Shown here: in pieces, positions 1 through 13,500 of the stretch
Numbering within the stretch: position 1 is the first letter of the stretch
Layout of the letters: the number at the start of each line of letters is the position of its first letter
Assembly: GCA_951640165.1 (NCBI GenBank)
Contig: OX621252.1
Coordinates: forward strand, 20,171,934-20,235,933
Direction of reading: 5' to 3'
Source: Pseudoips prasinana
Lineage: Eukaryota > Arthropoda > Insecta > Lepidoptera > Nolidae
Length of the DNA stretch: 64,000 bases
Notes under the pieces: generated by a model
The model's input: the letters and a program-made list of their open reading frames with translations, nothing else
Databases searched by the model: none
Told to the model about the DNA's origin: nothing
Position numbers and translations under genes: made by a program

Positions 1-483
1 ATTATGAAGAAAGGTTAAAAAAGTAGGTTCAAATATTTTTTATAACATCAGTTATTGAGTACATGTCATTCGTTTTTGGTCATATCCTAAACGGTTGAAA
101 CGATCTTCTTCAAATTTGACATAGTGGTAGTGAGTGACCATTCGTGAGTTCATATATTATCTGAATTCATAAAAATCGACCATGCCATGAGGAATGATCA
201 CCGAACATAACAAATGTCCCATTGATATCAAAGTATAAGTAGAAACAAGAGAAGAAAGATACAAGCAATAGAATGCTTTGCAAAGCCTCGTTTATCGTGA
301 TGTAAAAACGATTCTGAACAACACAATACTGAATTTTGGACATTATATTTTTTATCCTATTAATTTTTATGAAGATACGTTTTAGCTTAGGGACGCAATT
401 TGCTTTGCCCAAAGTGCAAAGTGAGCTAATCCAAGTATATATTACTGTATAAAATGTTATATTAATCTCGTCTCGCATCGAGT
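1..483. other. Left edge, probably intron of the mannosidase gene; nothing recognised
   Basis: Read on both strands. A 103-codon minus-strand open frame (167-478) has no mannosidase-like sequence and looks like chance. I see no repeat family or missing terminal exon here. Confidence 0.5.
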
Positions 484-1658
484 ACTAGTGTAGTGTTATA
501 TTACATTTGCTACATTTTACTTACCTTAGCAGGGACATGTAACTAAGGCTAGCAAGTGGCGTGCAAACCGTGTAGTGCAACTCCACTAGCTGCAGAACAC
601 CTGTAGTGGTATATTACAATTATTAAATGTTACATACCTTAGCAGTGACGTGTAACTGACGCTAGCAAGTGTCGTCTCAAACCGTGTAGGGCAGCTCCAC
701 TAGCTGCAGTACAACTTAAGTGGTATATTACAATTATTACATGATACATACCTTAGTAGTGACATGTAACTGACGCTAGCAAGTGTCGTCTCAAACCGTG
801 TAGTGCAACTCCACTAGCTGCAGTACAACTTAAGTGGTATATTACAATTATTACATGATACATACCTTAGTAGTGACATGTAACTGACGCTAGCAAGTGT
901 CGTCTCAAACCGTGTAGTGCAACTCCACTAGCTGCAGTACAACTTAAGTGGTATATTACAATTATTACATGATACATACCTTAGTAGTGACATGTAACTG
1001 ACGCTAGCAAGTGTCGTCTCAAACCGTGTAGTGCAACTCCACTAGCTGCAGTACAACTTAAGTGGTATATTACAATTATTACATGATACATACCTTAGTA
1101 GTGACATGTAACTGACGCTAGCAAGTGTCGTCTCAAACCGTGTAGTGCAACTCCACTAGCTGCAGTACAACTTAAGTGGTATATTACAATTATTACATGT
1201 TACATACCTTAGCAGTGACATGTAACTGAGGCTAGCAAGTATTGTCTCAACCGTGTAGGGCAGCTCCATTAGCTGCAGTACAACTGTAGTGCTATATTAC
1301 ATTTATTACATGCACATACCTTTGCAGTGACATGAAACTGATTCTAGCAAGTGTCGTCTCAAACCGCGTAGTGCAACTCCACTAGCTGCAGTACAACGGT
1401 TGTGCTATATTACATTTATTACATGCAACATACCTTAGCAGTGACATGTAACTGAGGCTAGCAGTGTTGTCTCAAACCGTGTAGGGCAGCTCCACTAGCT
1501 GCAGTACAACTGTAGTGCTATATTACATTTATTACATGGTCATACCTTTGCAGTGACATGAAACTGATGCTAGCAAGTGTCGTCTCAAACAGTGTAAGGC
1601 ACCTCCACTAGTTGCAGTATAACTGTAGTGTTATATTACATTTATTACATGTAACATA
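484..1658 (-). repeat. Tandem array, about 10 units of 114 bp, derived from exon 18 and its donor
   Basis: Units start every 112-114 bp. The base equivalent to the first intron base falls at 524, 637, 751, 865, 979, 1093, 1207, 1319, 1433 and 1545, then at the real donor 1659. In minus orientation each unit reads: start of intron (gtatgta), an acceptor-like stretch ending tgtactgcag, a 66-bp exonlet related to exon 18 with an internal deletion of about 50 bp, then CTAAG-gtatg. Central units (751-1207) are almost identical and outer ones diverge, as in arrays homogenised by unequal crossover. The exonlets contain TGA and TAG in the exon's frame. Confidence 0.9.
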
Positions 1659-1659
1659 C

Positions 1660-1854
1660 CTTAGTAGTGACATGCGAGTGATAGGCCGCGATCACGATGT
1701 CGGCCGCATTGAGTGCCGCTCGCGAGTACCCGGCGCGGTTCGTGTCGTCTCGCGCCGTGTAGTGCATCGTCACTATCGGCTGTAGTAATAACTGTTGTGA
1801 CACATGAGCACCAAGAGATAGGTAGCCGCTTGGATGCTCTGCAGGCGTTTTTTG
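1660..1854 (-). CDS. alpha-Man-IIa: alpha-mannosidase II exon 18 (source of second tandem array)
   Basis: Codons 1010-1074, phase 0. [20 protein letters not shown] fits the fly HPAGYLTSAAHKASQSLLDP segment. The donor is CTAAG-gtatgt at 1,659. Bases of this exon's end and its donor recur about ten times, degraded, in the adjoining intron (484-1,658). The C-terminal exon(s) after this one are not in the window. Confidence 0.88.
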
Positions 1855-3720
1855 CTGAAATGTGTTAAGACAATAATCAATTAAGAACAAAACAAAGAAA
1901 ATTTTATTTAATTGGTGCGATGGGGTTAGTAATCGCGATGTTAGTAAAGCGTGATATTATGTTAAACAGCTTGCAACCAATATCTGGAGTAGTTTATTAT
2001 ACGGATCTTGTAGCAACAAGGAACAACTTCCGTGCGTTTAAGCGTTTTTGCCATACCTACTATTGGAATCAAATATAACAGCTCACTTAAGACCCTTAAA
2101 TTGATCCTCGGTGCTTTTGCAGCTGGCTTCTCTAGTTGCAAATCTCTCATTTTAATGAGGCTATAGCCTCTTTACATCATTCTGTCTCCCGCTATGCTCT
2201 GGAGGGAAGTGGAACTATTCATTTTCTAACTCCTCCTTTTTTCTGTTTCTGATTAAATTCGTTGCGGGATCCACGACAGTTAAAGAGATTCCCCGGGACA
2301 TGCCTGAGCTTCACCGCTCAGTGTCATTTCATTGTGTGCCACTGTTGATCCTGGCTTACAGGAGTTGCAGTGGTGGGTAAGAGGGAGGGACCAGATGGGG
2401 TTAGTAAGATGATTCATACCGCACACGGCTTGATGGCGTTCTCGACGATAAGTCTGAAGACATGTCTCGTGCGCACATTGTCCTGTACACCCTGAGATAA
2501 TCCTCTGTTATCGTCTCGACTCAATCTTCTGTCTTGCATTACCTGCGGATTACAAATTTAATATAAAAAATATAGCTTGGCGAAATTATTTATTTTTACT
2601 ACTAAGTCGGCAGACGGCGGGTTAGTAGGTTAGTCTATGGCGTTTGGAACACACATAGGATCACTTATGCGTTGCCCACTGTTACCCCATCCTCGATGAG
2701 CAACGCACCTAGGACCACACCTTTAACATTGTGTAAGGTGGAGGTAATTCCCCGATCGGGCTGCTAATAAACGAAACAACCGCGGCGTTGAAATATGTAT
2801 CCATCAAAAAGCACTCTTAACATATTCAAATAAGTCAGTTTAATGAATTATTGAGTTCTCATTGGATGAAAATGAAGCGAACTTAGCCTACTATTGGGTG
2901 TCTGAAATCAGTGCTCATTTCCTCATTGGTTTGATTTTTAATATAAAACAATTCACAGATATATTTGATACATGCGGATTTTACGTATTAACAGACCCAC
3001 CATAAACACAGTTAGATCTAATATGGTTTCGTTTGTATTAAAGTATGGTTACAATATGTCATATATATGTATAGTCTGACACTACATCTTATTAATATGG
3101 AGACAGCATTTACAAAAAACCGTCTTCTTAACGAAACGTTAACAAATATTTAAAAAAACACTAAGTAATGAAAACAACGCTTTTTCTGTTATATTTTTGG
3201 AAAAGCACAAAACGGATTTAAGGTTTTCTGGAGAACCATGCAGGAATCTCCATGAATAAGAGCACAGCTCTTAAATTATGCGGGGTTTACACGTGTCGAT
3301 TTTCGCCGCGCGGCCATTCATTTCACCAATCGCCTCACCAACGCCGCATCGCTAGCTCATTCACATAGGTAAATGCCCTGCGGTTCAGTAATTTCCTTAA
3401 AAAATGTTAAGCAGAATTGGTGTTCGTGCCGGGTATAATAGGTATATAACTAAATAACGTGGGCGAAATACTTCTTCAGGCGGCGGTCGATCGCTTGCTA
3501 CTGATCGTTTTCACGGTCGATTTGAGTCACCAGCCGTATGCGGCCAGTCGCCGCACGACCTAAGGCATCCTACGCACTATGCAGCTAACCGTAATGCGGC
3601 CAGCCGTGCGGCTGACCGTACTCAGATATTTGTACGGGTAAGTAGTTTTTATTCGTGATGCGGCAGCCGATCAGCAATATTTCGTTTAATTTTATTGTTA
3701 AGTATAGTTTAATTGTCTGC

Positions 3721-3758
<38 letters not shown>

Positions 3759-6700
3759 TTACTTAATTGTCCAATGTTTACCTGGTTTCTGCGATACAAG
3801 TCTAGAACTTGGTGTAGGAACCAATGTCAATTGTTTAGTGTAATAAATGATATTTTGTTAAATAAATAAAAATAAATATTGACTGCTGACGGCTAATCGC
3901 ATTGTGCGTAGGAGGCCTTACGCCCAAAATTAATAAACGATCCTAATCCATTTTATGCTATCTACGATAGCAATTTCGATCCATTTGTCTATTAAACCGT
4001 GCCAATAAAGCATCCACAGATTGAAAAAGCAATCTTTCCGAACGAGCGATCTTTGGGAGGACAGATCATAGAAAAAGATAGGCCTCTGTACTAAAATGAC
4101 AGGTTGCACGTGCCAATAACTAATCCATTAATTTTGACATAAGCTTAGATAGCCAAAACAATCTAAAGTTGCAATCCTAGAAATTCGGTGGATTGACAAT
4201 TGGTTCTAAAGATAAAATTGGTGAAATAGTTCATTGTATTCCAAAATAGCTTTGCATATAAATAATAAATAATAAGAATATTTTTTTTGTTTACAAAATA
4301 GGCGGCAACAACTTCTAGTCACTGTTTAAATTATTTGTAAAACAAACACAGAAATCAATAATAAAATTATTGCTTATCATATCAGAATCCATTATAGGTA
4401 TTATATTTATTAATAAGTAATTATTTGTATATTAGTTATAAATGCTTTGCAACAAAAACAAATAACCAACTTACTGCTTTTTTGTTTTTGATCCGATTCG
4501 TTTTGCTTGTCAAATTTGGATACGTTCCGTTCCACCAAAACATAATATTTGAATGAATTAAGTTTCATTTTATTATTATATACCCTAGTCGTCTAGTAAA
4601 ACATTTTAACCTAGCTATAAATAAGTCACTATTGATGACATATCGTTAATATATTTAAAAATAAATTTTATTCTTAAATTAAATGGTATAATTGTGTCCT
4701 GAGTTACCGAGTTCTGCATAAAACGGAACGCTGCAGAGGGAAAGGATCGCACCCCAATCTCTGGGCAAAAAATGGATGGATTGATATGTTTTGTTATTGG
4801 CACGCAGGTAAAGATCAAGATAGCGATAGAGCTAATCTAGAGATAGGACTGACTGACAGATTGCGGATCGTTTATTAATTTCGGGCGTTAGTCGGATGCT
4901 ACCAAATTTGGGGCTTGCTACTTGGCGATTTAGTCGAATTGCCATTTAGACGGTCAATTTTCCCGTGCGACAAAAATCGTGCGGCTTCATTCTTACCCAT
5001 TTCTCTCACACACTTCGTCAGTGGTGGAAATCCCACATTACTAATGTGGGATTTCTTCTTTGCAAAGGCACTTCTGTGACCCCAGATTTAATTCTTAGTC
5101 AACGGTGATCTTACCTCAATTTGCCCAGGCTGCAATGCTGCCATGCCGAGTGGAGTAGAAGTAAGCACGGTGAAACGCGTGTTTTCATCCTCTATGTACG
5201 TTGCTGCGGGAAGCGGATAGAAGTTGGCTTGCAGAGGCAGTTTGTCGAAGTAGCGACGTTTTATCATCTGCATAACAAAATTATTAAGGTCCGTTATTAC
5301 TACTAAAGACTTCATGAAGCATTTAGAAGCCCCGATTCTCGCCTAAACAGACTAGAAAAATTTAATTTATTTTAATACGGACATGGCTTATATAGTTCTG
5401 TAAATAAAATTCTGACGCGTATAATATAATATAACCATAAAATTTTGACATAATAATATGTTGTATTTCTGTTGCCGCTATAAGAACAAATACTAAAAAT
5501 AGATTAAATATTTTTTTTTCTTGTTTTTGCTCGATATTGATAAGGGCAACATGTAGTCGCTTGAAATATTCACAGAAGATTTAAAAACGTATCGCTTTCA
5601 AAATAAATAATTAAAATAAAACAAATATTCCTATACAACAAACGTGATCTTTTGTCGTTTTTATAGATAATGGTACGGAGGTGCCCTTCGTGCGCAAGTT
5701 CGACTCGCCCTTAGCCGATTTTATTAAAATCTCCAAGGAAGGCACCATCGTTCTAGATCCCGAAAAGCAACCTCATGTCGAGTTCAGAATGGTCACGCAA
5801 TGGAATCTACCATTAGTGTCTTATTGATTCGTGACTACGTTTAGTGTCTGTGCATATAATTATGTCCACAGGACAGCTAGGGTAGGTCCCTCAGCGGAGT
5901 GGCGTTGGCCCCTTAAAACATGATCGGTTATCCCGTGCAAGTGATTACACCCTTATTTAGAATCCCGTCTTTTTACGGCCGCTAAAGGCCCCCAGTACTG
6001 TGACCCGAATCCCATAAGAGAGCCTTCAGTTATTAGTCGCTTATATTAAACTGCTGGCTGAGAGCCTACTGCGCTAGCCAACTGCTCGTTGTCTTCAATT
6101 TTAATATAGTAGTACTAAATTTTAAAATAATAGCTTAGTAACTAAAAAAAATATATGATAAGACAGACGGCACGAACGGACTAATAATTTATTTATTTAT
6201 TTGTTATTTTAATACGATATTCTACTATGTTTATGTAATGCATTGTGAGCTTGACAAGTTCAAGTGTATGTTAATACCAGAGTGCTGAATAAATTTAATT
6301 ATTTCATTTCACTACATACCTGCATGCCATTAACATCGGTATAGAAGACATCGCCGTTCTGGATCCCGGTGGAGAACCTCATGGCGAGCTCCAGGTCATC
6401 CACAGCGGGATCGATCAATAGTGTGTTCTTGATTTCCACTTCACTGTGCGGGAGTGACGGATTGTTATATACCGACATCTGTGGATATTATAGGATATTG
6501 AAATTATACAAGATGTGGATATTAAAGGATATTGAAATTATACAAAATGTTTCAAAAAAGGGATTGAAGAGGTCAATTACTACAAATATTGAAAACTTTC
6601 GACTTGTCTTTTTTTTATTTCAGCTTTAGTAATTTGTAGATGCTTTAGTAATTTCATAGAAAATAAAATTTGTAAAAACTTATTTTCAGTTGCGTTACAA

Positions 6701-7507
6701 TCAGATATGAGATATATATCTGGTTCTAGATATATTTATAAGAGGAAATGACTACCTATATTGTCTGAAAAATCTTTGTAAAACACACCTTATAATGTTA
6801 AAAATAGAATTGCATAACTAAGTAGATTACGAATCGATTACTGACAATTTCAAAACATTGGTGGTGGTTAGGAAAATCTTTTAATTTTTCCTGTAATATT
6901 TGATATCTATCTAATATCTGAAATTATTTCCAATTTGAGCTTATCCTACTGTGGATAGCTACGAAATACAATTATAATTACTGCTGAAAAAAACAAAGTC
7001 TTGTATTCAACTTTTCATACCCCTGATCGATTTCAACAAAATTAATATGAAACCATTCCTAAAGAAATCATTACAATTTAAAATAATATTATATTTAAAA
7101 AGGACAAGTTATCTCAAAAATGGGTAATCATAAATGTAATCGTCCGGCGGGTCTCGATCCAGCAGCATCCACCAATATGGGGTAGGAGCTCTGCTTTAAG
7201 CTACGAACGATACACAATGGCAGATCTAATTTAGGATTCCCTTACTAACTCCCTTCAGAAGGACGTAGGTGTTATCCATCCTCTTCGTTTTCCAGAAACA
7301 TGGCCGAGTCATATGTTCATAATGGCATGTGAAAGATTATATCATAACACCTTCCAAATGATTAAATATGAATTTTGTATCGTTATTCGCAGTGCAAAGC
7401 GTTAATCTAATCTCAAAAATAGGAAATCATTAATTTAATCGACCGGCGGGTCTCGAACCAGCACATTTAAAAATAAAGTAAGTTTAACTATGACTAAAAT
7501 CTCCGAA

Positions 7508-7562
<55 letters not shown>

Positions 7563-10500
7563 TTGATAATCTTACCGTTAATACAAGATCGGCGGCTTTG
7601 GCCGAAATGAGAGCAGTATAGAGCGTGGCTTTGTATATGCCTTCGATGACGACGATCTCCGGGAACGGATCGGCCTTGAAACCTTGCGCAGGACCCGACG
7701 GAATAAATAGATAGGCACCACTGTTGTTGTCTTTGGCACGTTGACTGTCGTATCTAAGAAAAATCAAACCTAATTGTAAAATTACTTGTGTATGCTAATA
7801 CTTGAACAACACTAACCTAACCGTTAGAGAGTCCTCGACTCCAACTATAACTAATATTTACGGAAACCAGAGAACTACTTTTCTTTTGTCAATACATAAT
7901 TATATAGATAATTACACCCAGACGCAGACAAACAGACATGTTCATGCACACAAATATCTGTCCTGGATGGGAATTGAACCCACGACCTGCGGCGCGAGCC
8001 CGTTAATATGCTTGAACTTTTGTGACATGTATGAGACAGCCCCAAGATTAATTCCGCGTAAGATGCCAGTGTCGAAGACAGCTTATAACGGTTTCCTCAT
8101 AAGATATCAATTTCCCCACTATCCCCTTAAACCCGTTATACTCAACCTGCAGCCCGCCTTTTTATTGAAGTAACAATTTTTTTCCTTAATCTATACATAT
8201 AATAAAATCGTAGGAAAGTCAAAACTGTACATTGAATATTTTTCAAAAAGGATACTGGGGACGTGATCTACAATCGATATCGAAGCCAAAAATATAGTTT
8301 TTAGAATTTTTGTCTGTGTGTCTGTTTGTCTGTATGTATGTCCGGGCTAAACTCAAAAAGTACTGCATGGTTTTACTTCAAATTTTGCGTGAATGATACT
8401 AAGAGGTTGGGTCAACATATAGGCTACATATTATCACGCTATCGCCTACGGGGGATGACCTGCGATAATTTATAAAATTTAACGCGGGTAAAACCGCGGG
8501 GCACAGCTAGTAAAGTAACTAAATTGATTACTTGAAATAACGTTTTAATTAGGATTTCAAGAAGAGAGATTATATTTTCTTGCGGCCTCGATAACATGAC
8601 TGTACTGTACTTAGTTCCACACTTACTGCGCAAAGTCCATATGTACAGGCACAGTGACGCCATCTGTCGATACTATGGCTTTAATGAGTCCGTTCTTAGT
8701 AATAACAACTCGTGTACTATTGTTCGCTTGTAAAGTAATGTCCTCTTCTAAGCGAGCTGAAGGTTGTTCTACTGGGAACATCTTCGGCAGGTCCACAGTC
8801 CAGTAGTCACAGTTGTAGATGCGGAGGCGGGAGAACGATGTGTATCTGAAAGGGAAAGTACCACTTTACACGCTTACAAACAAAAACGTAAGCTATAAAC
8901 ATCAACAATGCTGACGCACTTGCAGAGCTACCACTTACTTTTTTTTAGTTTTAACTTGCTAGTTTCAGTCATATGTTCTAAGAAGAGCCTTACCGGGGAA
9001 GCCAGATTACCTTACAGAATACATGCATTACTTCACTAATTTATGTAGGTATAATGTCCTCCTAGCCGAATTTCGGCCACGGCGGCCAGTCACAACAGAG
9101 ATTAGCCATTTGCGCGGGACATATTATAGTGCTCAGTGTGTGCGCAAACACAGGAGCACTTTCTATTCCATCACTATCATGATCCGATGGGACGCCTAGG
9201 CGACACGACCGGAAAGAGGTCAGGTACAGGACCGACGGCTTTACGTGTTCTCCGAGGCACGGGGGAATAAGACTCCGGGCTGATGCTGAGAAATTTTCTT
9301 TTTACAGAAAAGTCCCAAAATTACTTTTCGGCCCGACCCGGGATTTGAACCCAGGACCTCGTTCTCTGCGGGTGAACAAGCTACCGCTAGACCAACGAGG
9401 CAGATGTAGGTATATCCTGTGGGTGACCTAAATATTTTTTTTTTAATGCTTTAGGATCAGACGAGCTATCGGCCCACCTGATGGTAAGTGTAACCAAACC
9501 GCTGCCTGCCGTGAAATTAGTACTCTTTTTAAACCTCGTTTGAAGAAGGACATGTCGTATGCAGGTATGATAACATAATGTTATAATCCTATGTGTGAAA
9601 TTTCCCGAACTAATCGAGGAGTGGGGATGGGTTAGCAACTCATCGGTGATGCCCTAAGTGGTAAAATAATGTTCTATAATCTAACTGAAATAATCTACTA
9701 TTCCGCTTTCTCACACACACAGTGGAAATACAGCTGATTAATATGTTGTTTCCCGAATTAATCCTTCCACTGAGCGGAGAACTCTCACAGGCTAGATGCC
9801 ATCTGTGGCGAGAGTGTACCAAACTGCCTACACCATTTGTTCCACCATCTGAAAGTCTCGCCCCTGGATGGAAACTGCCTTGGCTAGCCTGGAAATCATT
9901 AAATAGGCTTCGAACCCAGGTTGGTCGCAGCAGGGAGAACTTGCTCAGGTGGGGTTTCATTAATGATCGCAGCCTTCAATGTAAATGTGGTGTCGTCCCA
10001 CAGACAATGGGACATCTACTATCATGTAGCGCGTGCCCTTACAACTGCACGCTTAAAGAACTGATGGAGGCTACTCATAATGCGATTCTCGTGGCCAAGT
10101 TCTGGGCGGACACAGTTTAGATTGCCATCGACTCGCTAAGAAGATTACCACAGTTAGGCAATTATTTCGTCTGATACAGTTTATAAGCGGGCTGTGGCGG
10201 AAAAATTTCAACGGAGCGCGATAGAAAATTTCGCTGTTAACCAGTTAAACACAAAAGCCGCTACGGTACAGTCAACAGCAAAAGTAGATGATCAAAGTCG
10301 GATATTCAATAATAATTATCATAAATTGCGACAAAATAGTGTGGTGGTGAAAAGTATCTAGTTGAAGGTGTGCTTGAGTGTTAAGTGTAAAAAATATTAA
10401 CTGGTAAAAACTGCCGCCCAATAGCATCATAAACTCAAAACTCAGGTCCGATTTTGATCATCTACTTATGCTGTTGACTGTACATTAGTAATTTACCGCA

Positions 10501-13500
10501 TCATTAACCGGTTAATTCTAATAACGTAAAGTAAGCTGGTGAATGCGTGACTAAAGCGTTACGAAACGTCTGATCCGGAAAATCCAAGTTGTGAGGGAGA
10601 TATGTATGTACGTGAAGATAGAAAGAGATAGAGATACGTTTCGTATATTACTGTAGGGGCAAGACTAAGTTGCGAGAACACATTTCATTTTTCTAGTTAC
10701 GCTTCATGTATCAAAGTTTTACTTCAGTCTGGTAGTCTAAAGTACACTCGTTTTTTAAATATGCCGGCTTCCAACCGTTCAGGAACTATAAACATATCAA
10801 GGAATGTATATAAAGAACTACATTGTTACTATATTGATTCTTATTGCTTACTTGTTTATGCTCATGTTATCTCTTAGCGATATGGTGTATATCGTGATCC
10901 CCAGCGGCTCCACAATCACGGGGAACGACAGCTCGTACTTATTCGCGGCGAACGCGAGCCTCTTGTCACCCGTTACGAGAGGCGATATCTGCGCCATCAT
11001 TGGATTGCCTTCTGGGTCAAATACCTGTTGTTAAAAAAATTATTCAGTTAAAAAAAACGCACATTACATTAACATGTAATATAATGATTCCCAAACAAAT
11101 AATTGATAACAGCGTGGGGCTTACATACATATAATAGTAATGTCCTGCTGGTCGATTTCGGCCACGGCGACCACTCTCAATTGAGAATAGCCATCTGCGC
11201 GGGCACAAGTGCACATAGTGCACAAGTGTGTGCGCAAACACGGGCACTTTCTATTACATCACTCTCATGATCCAATGGGACGACTAGCGACACGAGCGGA
11301 ATGAGGTCAGGTACAGGACCGACGGCTTTACGTGCTCTCCCAGGCTCCGTGATATAATACCGCCAACTCCCAGACTTCGGGCTGATACTGAGAAATTTCT
11401 TTTTACGGAAAATTCCCAAAATGACTTTTTGGCACGACCCGAGATTTGGACCCAGAACCTCATTATCAGCGATTGAACCCACTATCGACAGGCTATCATA
11501 TCAGGCCAACGAGGCGGTAATACTAATAAACTTACCTCAACATGAGGCGACGAGACCAACACAGTCAATATCTCATGCCGTTTGAACGCCAACGCATTGT
11601 AAAGAACTAGCTTTCTGGACGGCGACACCACATCTAAGGCAATGGTTATTCTGCTCGGTATTTCGTCGTGTGCCCGCCAGATGTCATCAACGTCGAAATA
11701 AATGTCGTCCTGAGTCTGGTCCATGATGGGAGGATGTTTTAGTAGATAGTACGCGGCTTGTTGGATGGCTGACTGGCAGTATTTTATCGCTGTCAGCATT
11801 CTAAAAATAGAGAGATTCTAGTTACAGCCCATCCTTGACCCTTAATATAAATTGTATTTGACTCATTATATACACAAAATAAGCATAATCTTGCTGCACA
11901 TGCTAATCGTCTCCAGAAAAATAGTAACTCTATTATGGGGCAGTATATACGCTTCTACAGCAAACATCTCAATGTCTTCAGAAAACTGTCAATCAACAAA
12001 GTTATCTTATATATTATAAGTAATTTACATAATAATATAGTTTATTTTAATGATATAATTGCTTGGAAACGAGTCAATTTAATTCAATGCTATTATATTA
12101 TTAAATTGGAATGGATGATAACAATTTTGAAAAAAAAAAATCCTTTTGAGTTTTTTGGCCGTGTTTCTCAGCAGCTGCCACGTCAAGCACTGTACGGTAC
12201 GGCAAAAGAATGATGACGATTTAAAAAACTATGACTATGACTGTAAATGTGAAGTCGTATCGATGAAATTTCGATCCTTAATCGGAAGACCGGCCCGGGT
12301 GTTCGTGTATTAACGTAGAGCGACACCGTCGTCAAGCGTGGCAATTGAGGCATATCCCTCCTAATACTGGACATAATTCCATTGAATTGGAGATCTTTTG
12401 GTCGCTGGAAGTCGCTGGATGCGGACAGTGCAAGACCGACAATTGTGGAGATCTTTGAGGGAGGCCTATGTCCAACAGTGGGCGTCTTTCGGCTGATATA
12501 ATGAAATAATAATGAAATGAAATAATGATATTTATTCAGCACTTGGGTATTTACATACACTTGTACTTGTCAAGCTCACAATGTATTACATTAACACAGT
12601 AATTAAACCAACAAAATATTTTGAATTAGTCCGTCCGTGCGGTCTGTTTCGTCACATATATTTTTAATATCCTTAAATAAATAATAAATAGCAAGTTACT
12701 AAGCTATTATTGTTACATTTAGCAATTGTATATTAAAAATTAAAGAATTGAAAACAACGAGCAGTTGGCTAGCGCAAAAGGCTCTCAACCAGTAGCTTAA
12801 TTTAAGCGACTAATACCTGAGGGCACCCTTATGGGCCACATCTCAGGCGGCCGCTGAAGTAAAATGATGGAATTCAAAATGGGGGTCAGATCACTTGCAC
12901 GGTATTACCGATCACGTGTTAAGGGGGCAACGCGATCCTCGCCGCTGAGGATCCTACCCTAGCTAGCCTGCGGCTTTCTCTAGCTATCTAACTATGATGA
13001 TAATTCAAGTTTATATCGTCCACCTAGGTAGCTAGAGAAAGCCGCAAGTTAGCTAGGGTAGGCTCCTCAGCGGCGAGGATCGCTTTGGCCCCTTAACACG
13101 TCATTGGTGATCCCGTGCAACTGATCACACCCTCTCTTAGAATTCTGTCCTTTTGCTTCAGCGGCCCCCTGAGCTGCGGCCCGAACCCTAAAAGGGTGGC
13201 CTCGGGTATTAATCGTTTAATATAAGCTACTGGTTCAGAGCCTTCTGCGCTAGCCAAATGCTCATTGCCTTCAATTCTTTAATTTTAATATTGTACAACT
13301 AAATTTCATAATAATAGATTAATTTTTTTAGACTAATTATATTTTTGTAATTTTTATACTGTGTTCGACTATGTTTGTGTACTGCATTTTGAACTTGACA
13401 AGTACAAGTGTATGTTAATACCCAAGTGCTGAATAAATTTCATTATTTCATTTCATTATATTTTGCTTAATAATATTGATACTCACTTCTTGGCGTAGTC

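Noticed and set aside
167..478. Terminal exon of the mannosidase gene
   Set aside because: The frame has no similarity to the family's C-terminal region and no acceptor in the right phase.
484..1658. Regular repeats suggestive of a CRISPR array
   Set aside because: Units are 114 bp without short spacers, lie in an animal intron and derive from the neighbouring exon.
7802..8173. A 123-codon plus-strand gene
   Set aside because: It runs antisense through a SINE (the [14 protein letters not shown] words are the reverse of a tRNA-like head).
9335..9405. A tRNA gene
   Set aside because: Good B box but continuous with a repeated SINE body, and the cloverleaf is not convincing; the same head recurs at 11.5 and 27.5 kb.
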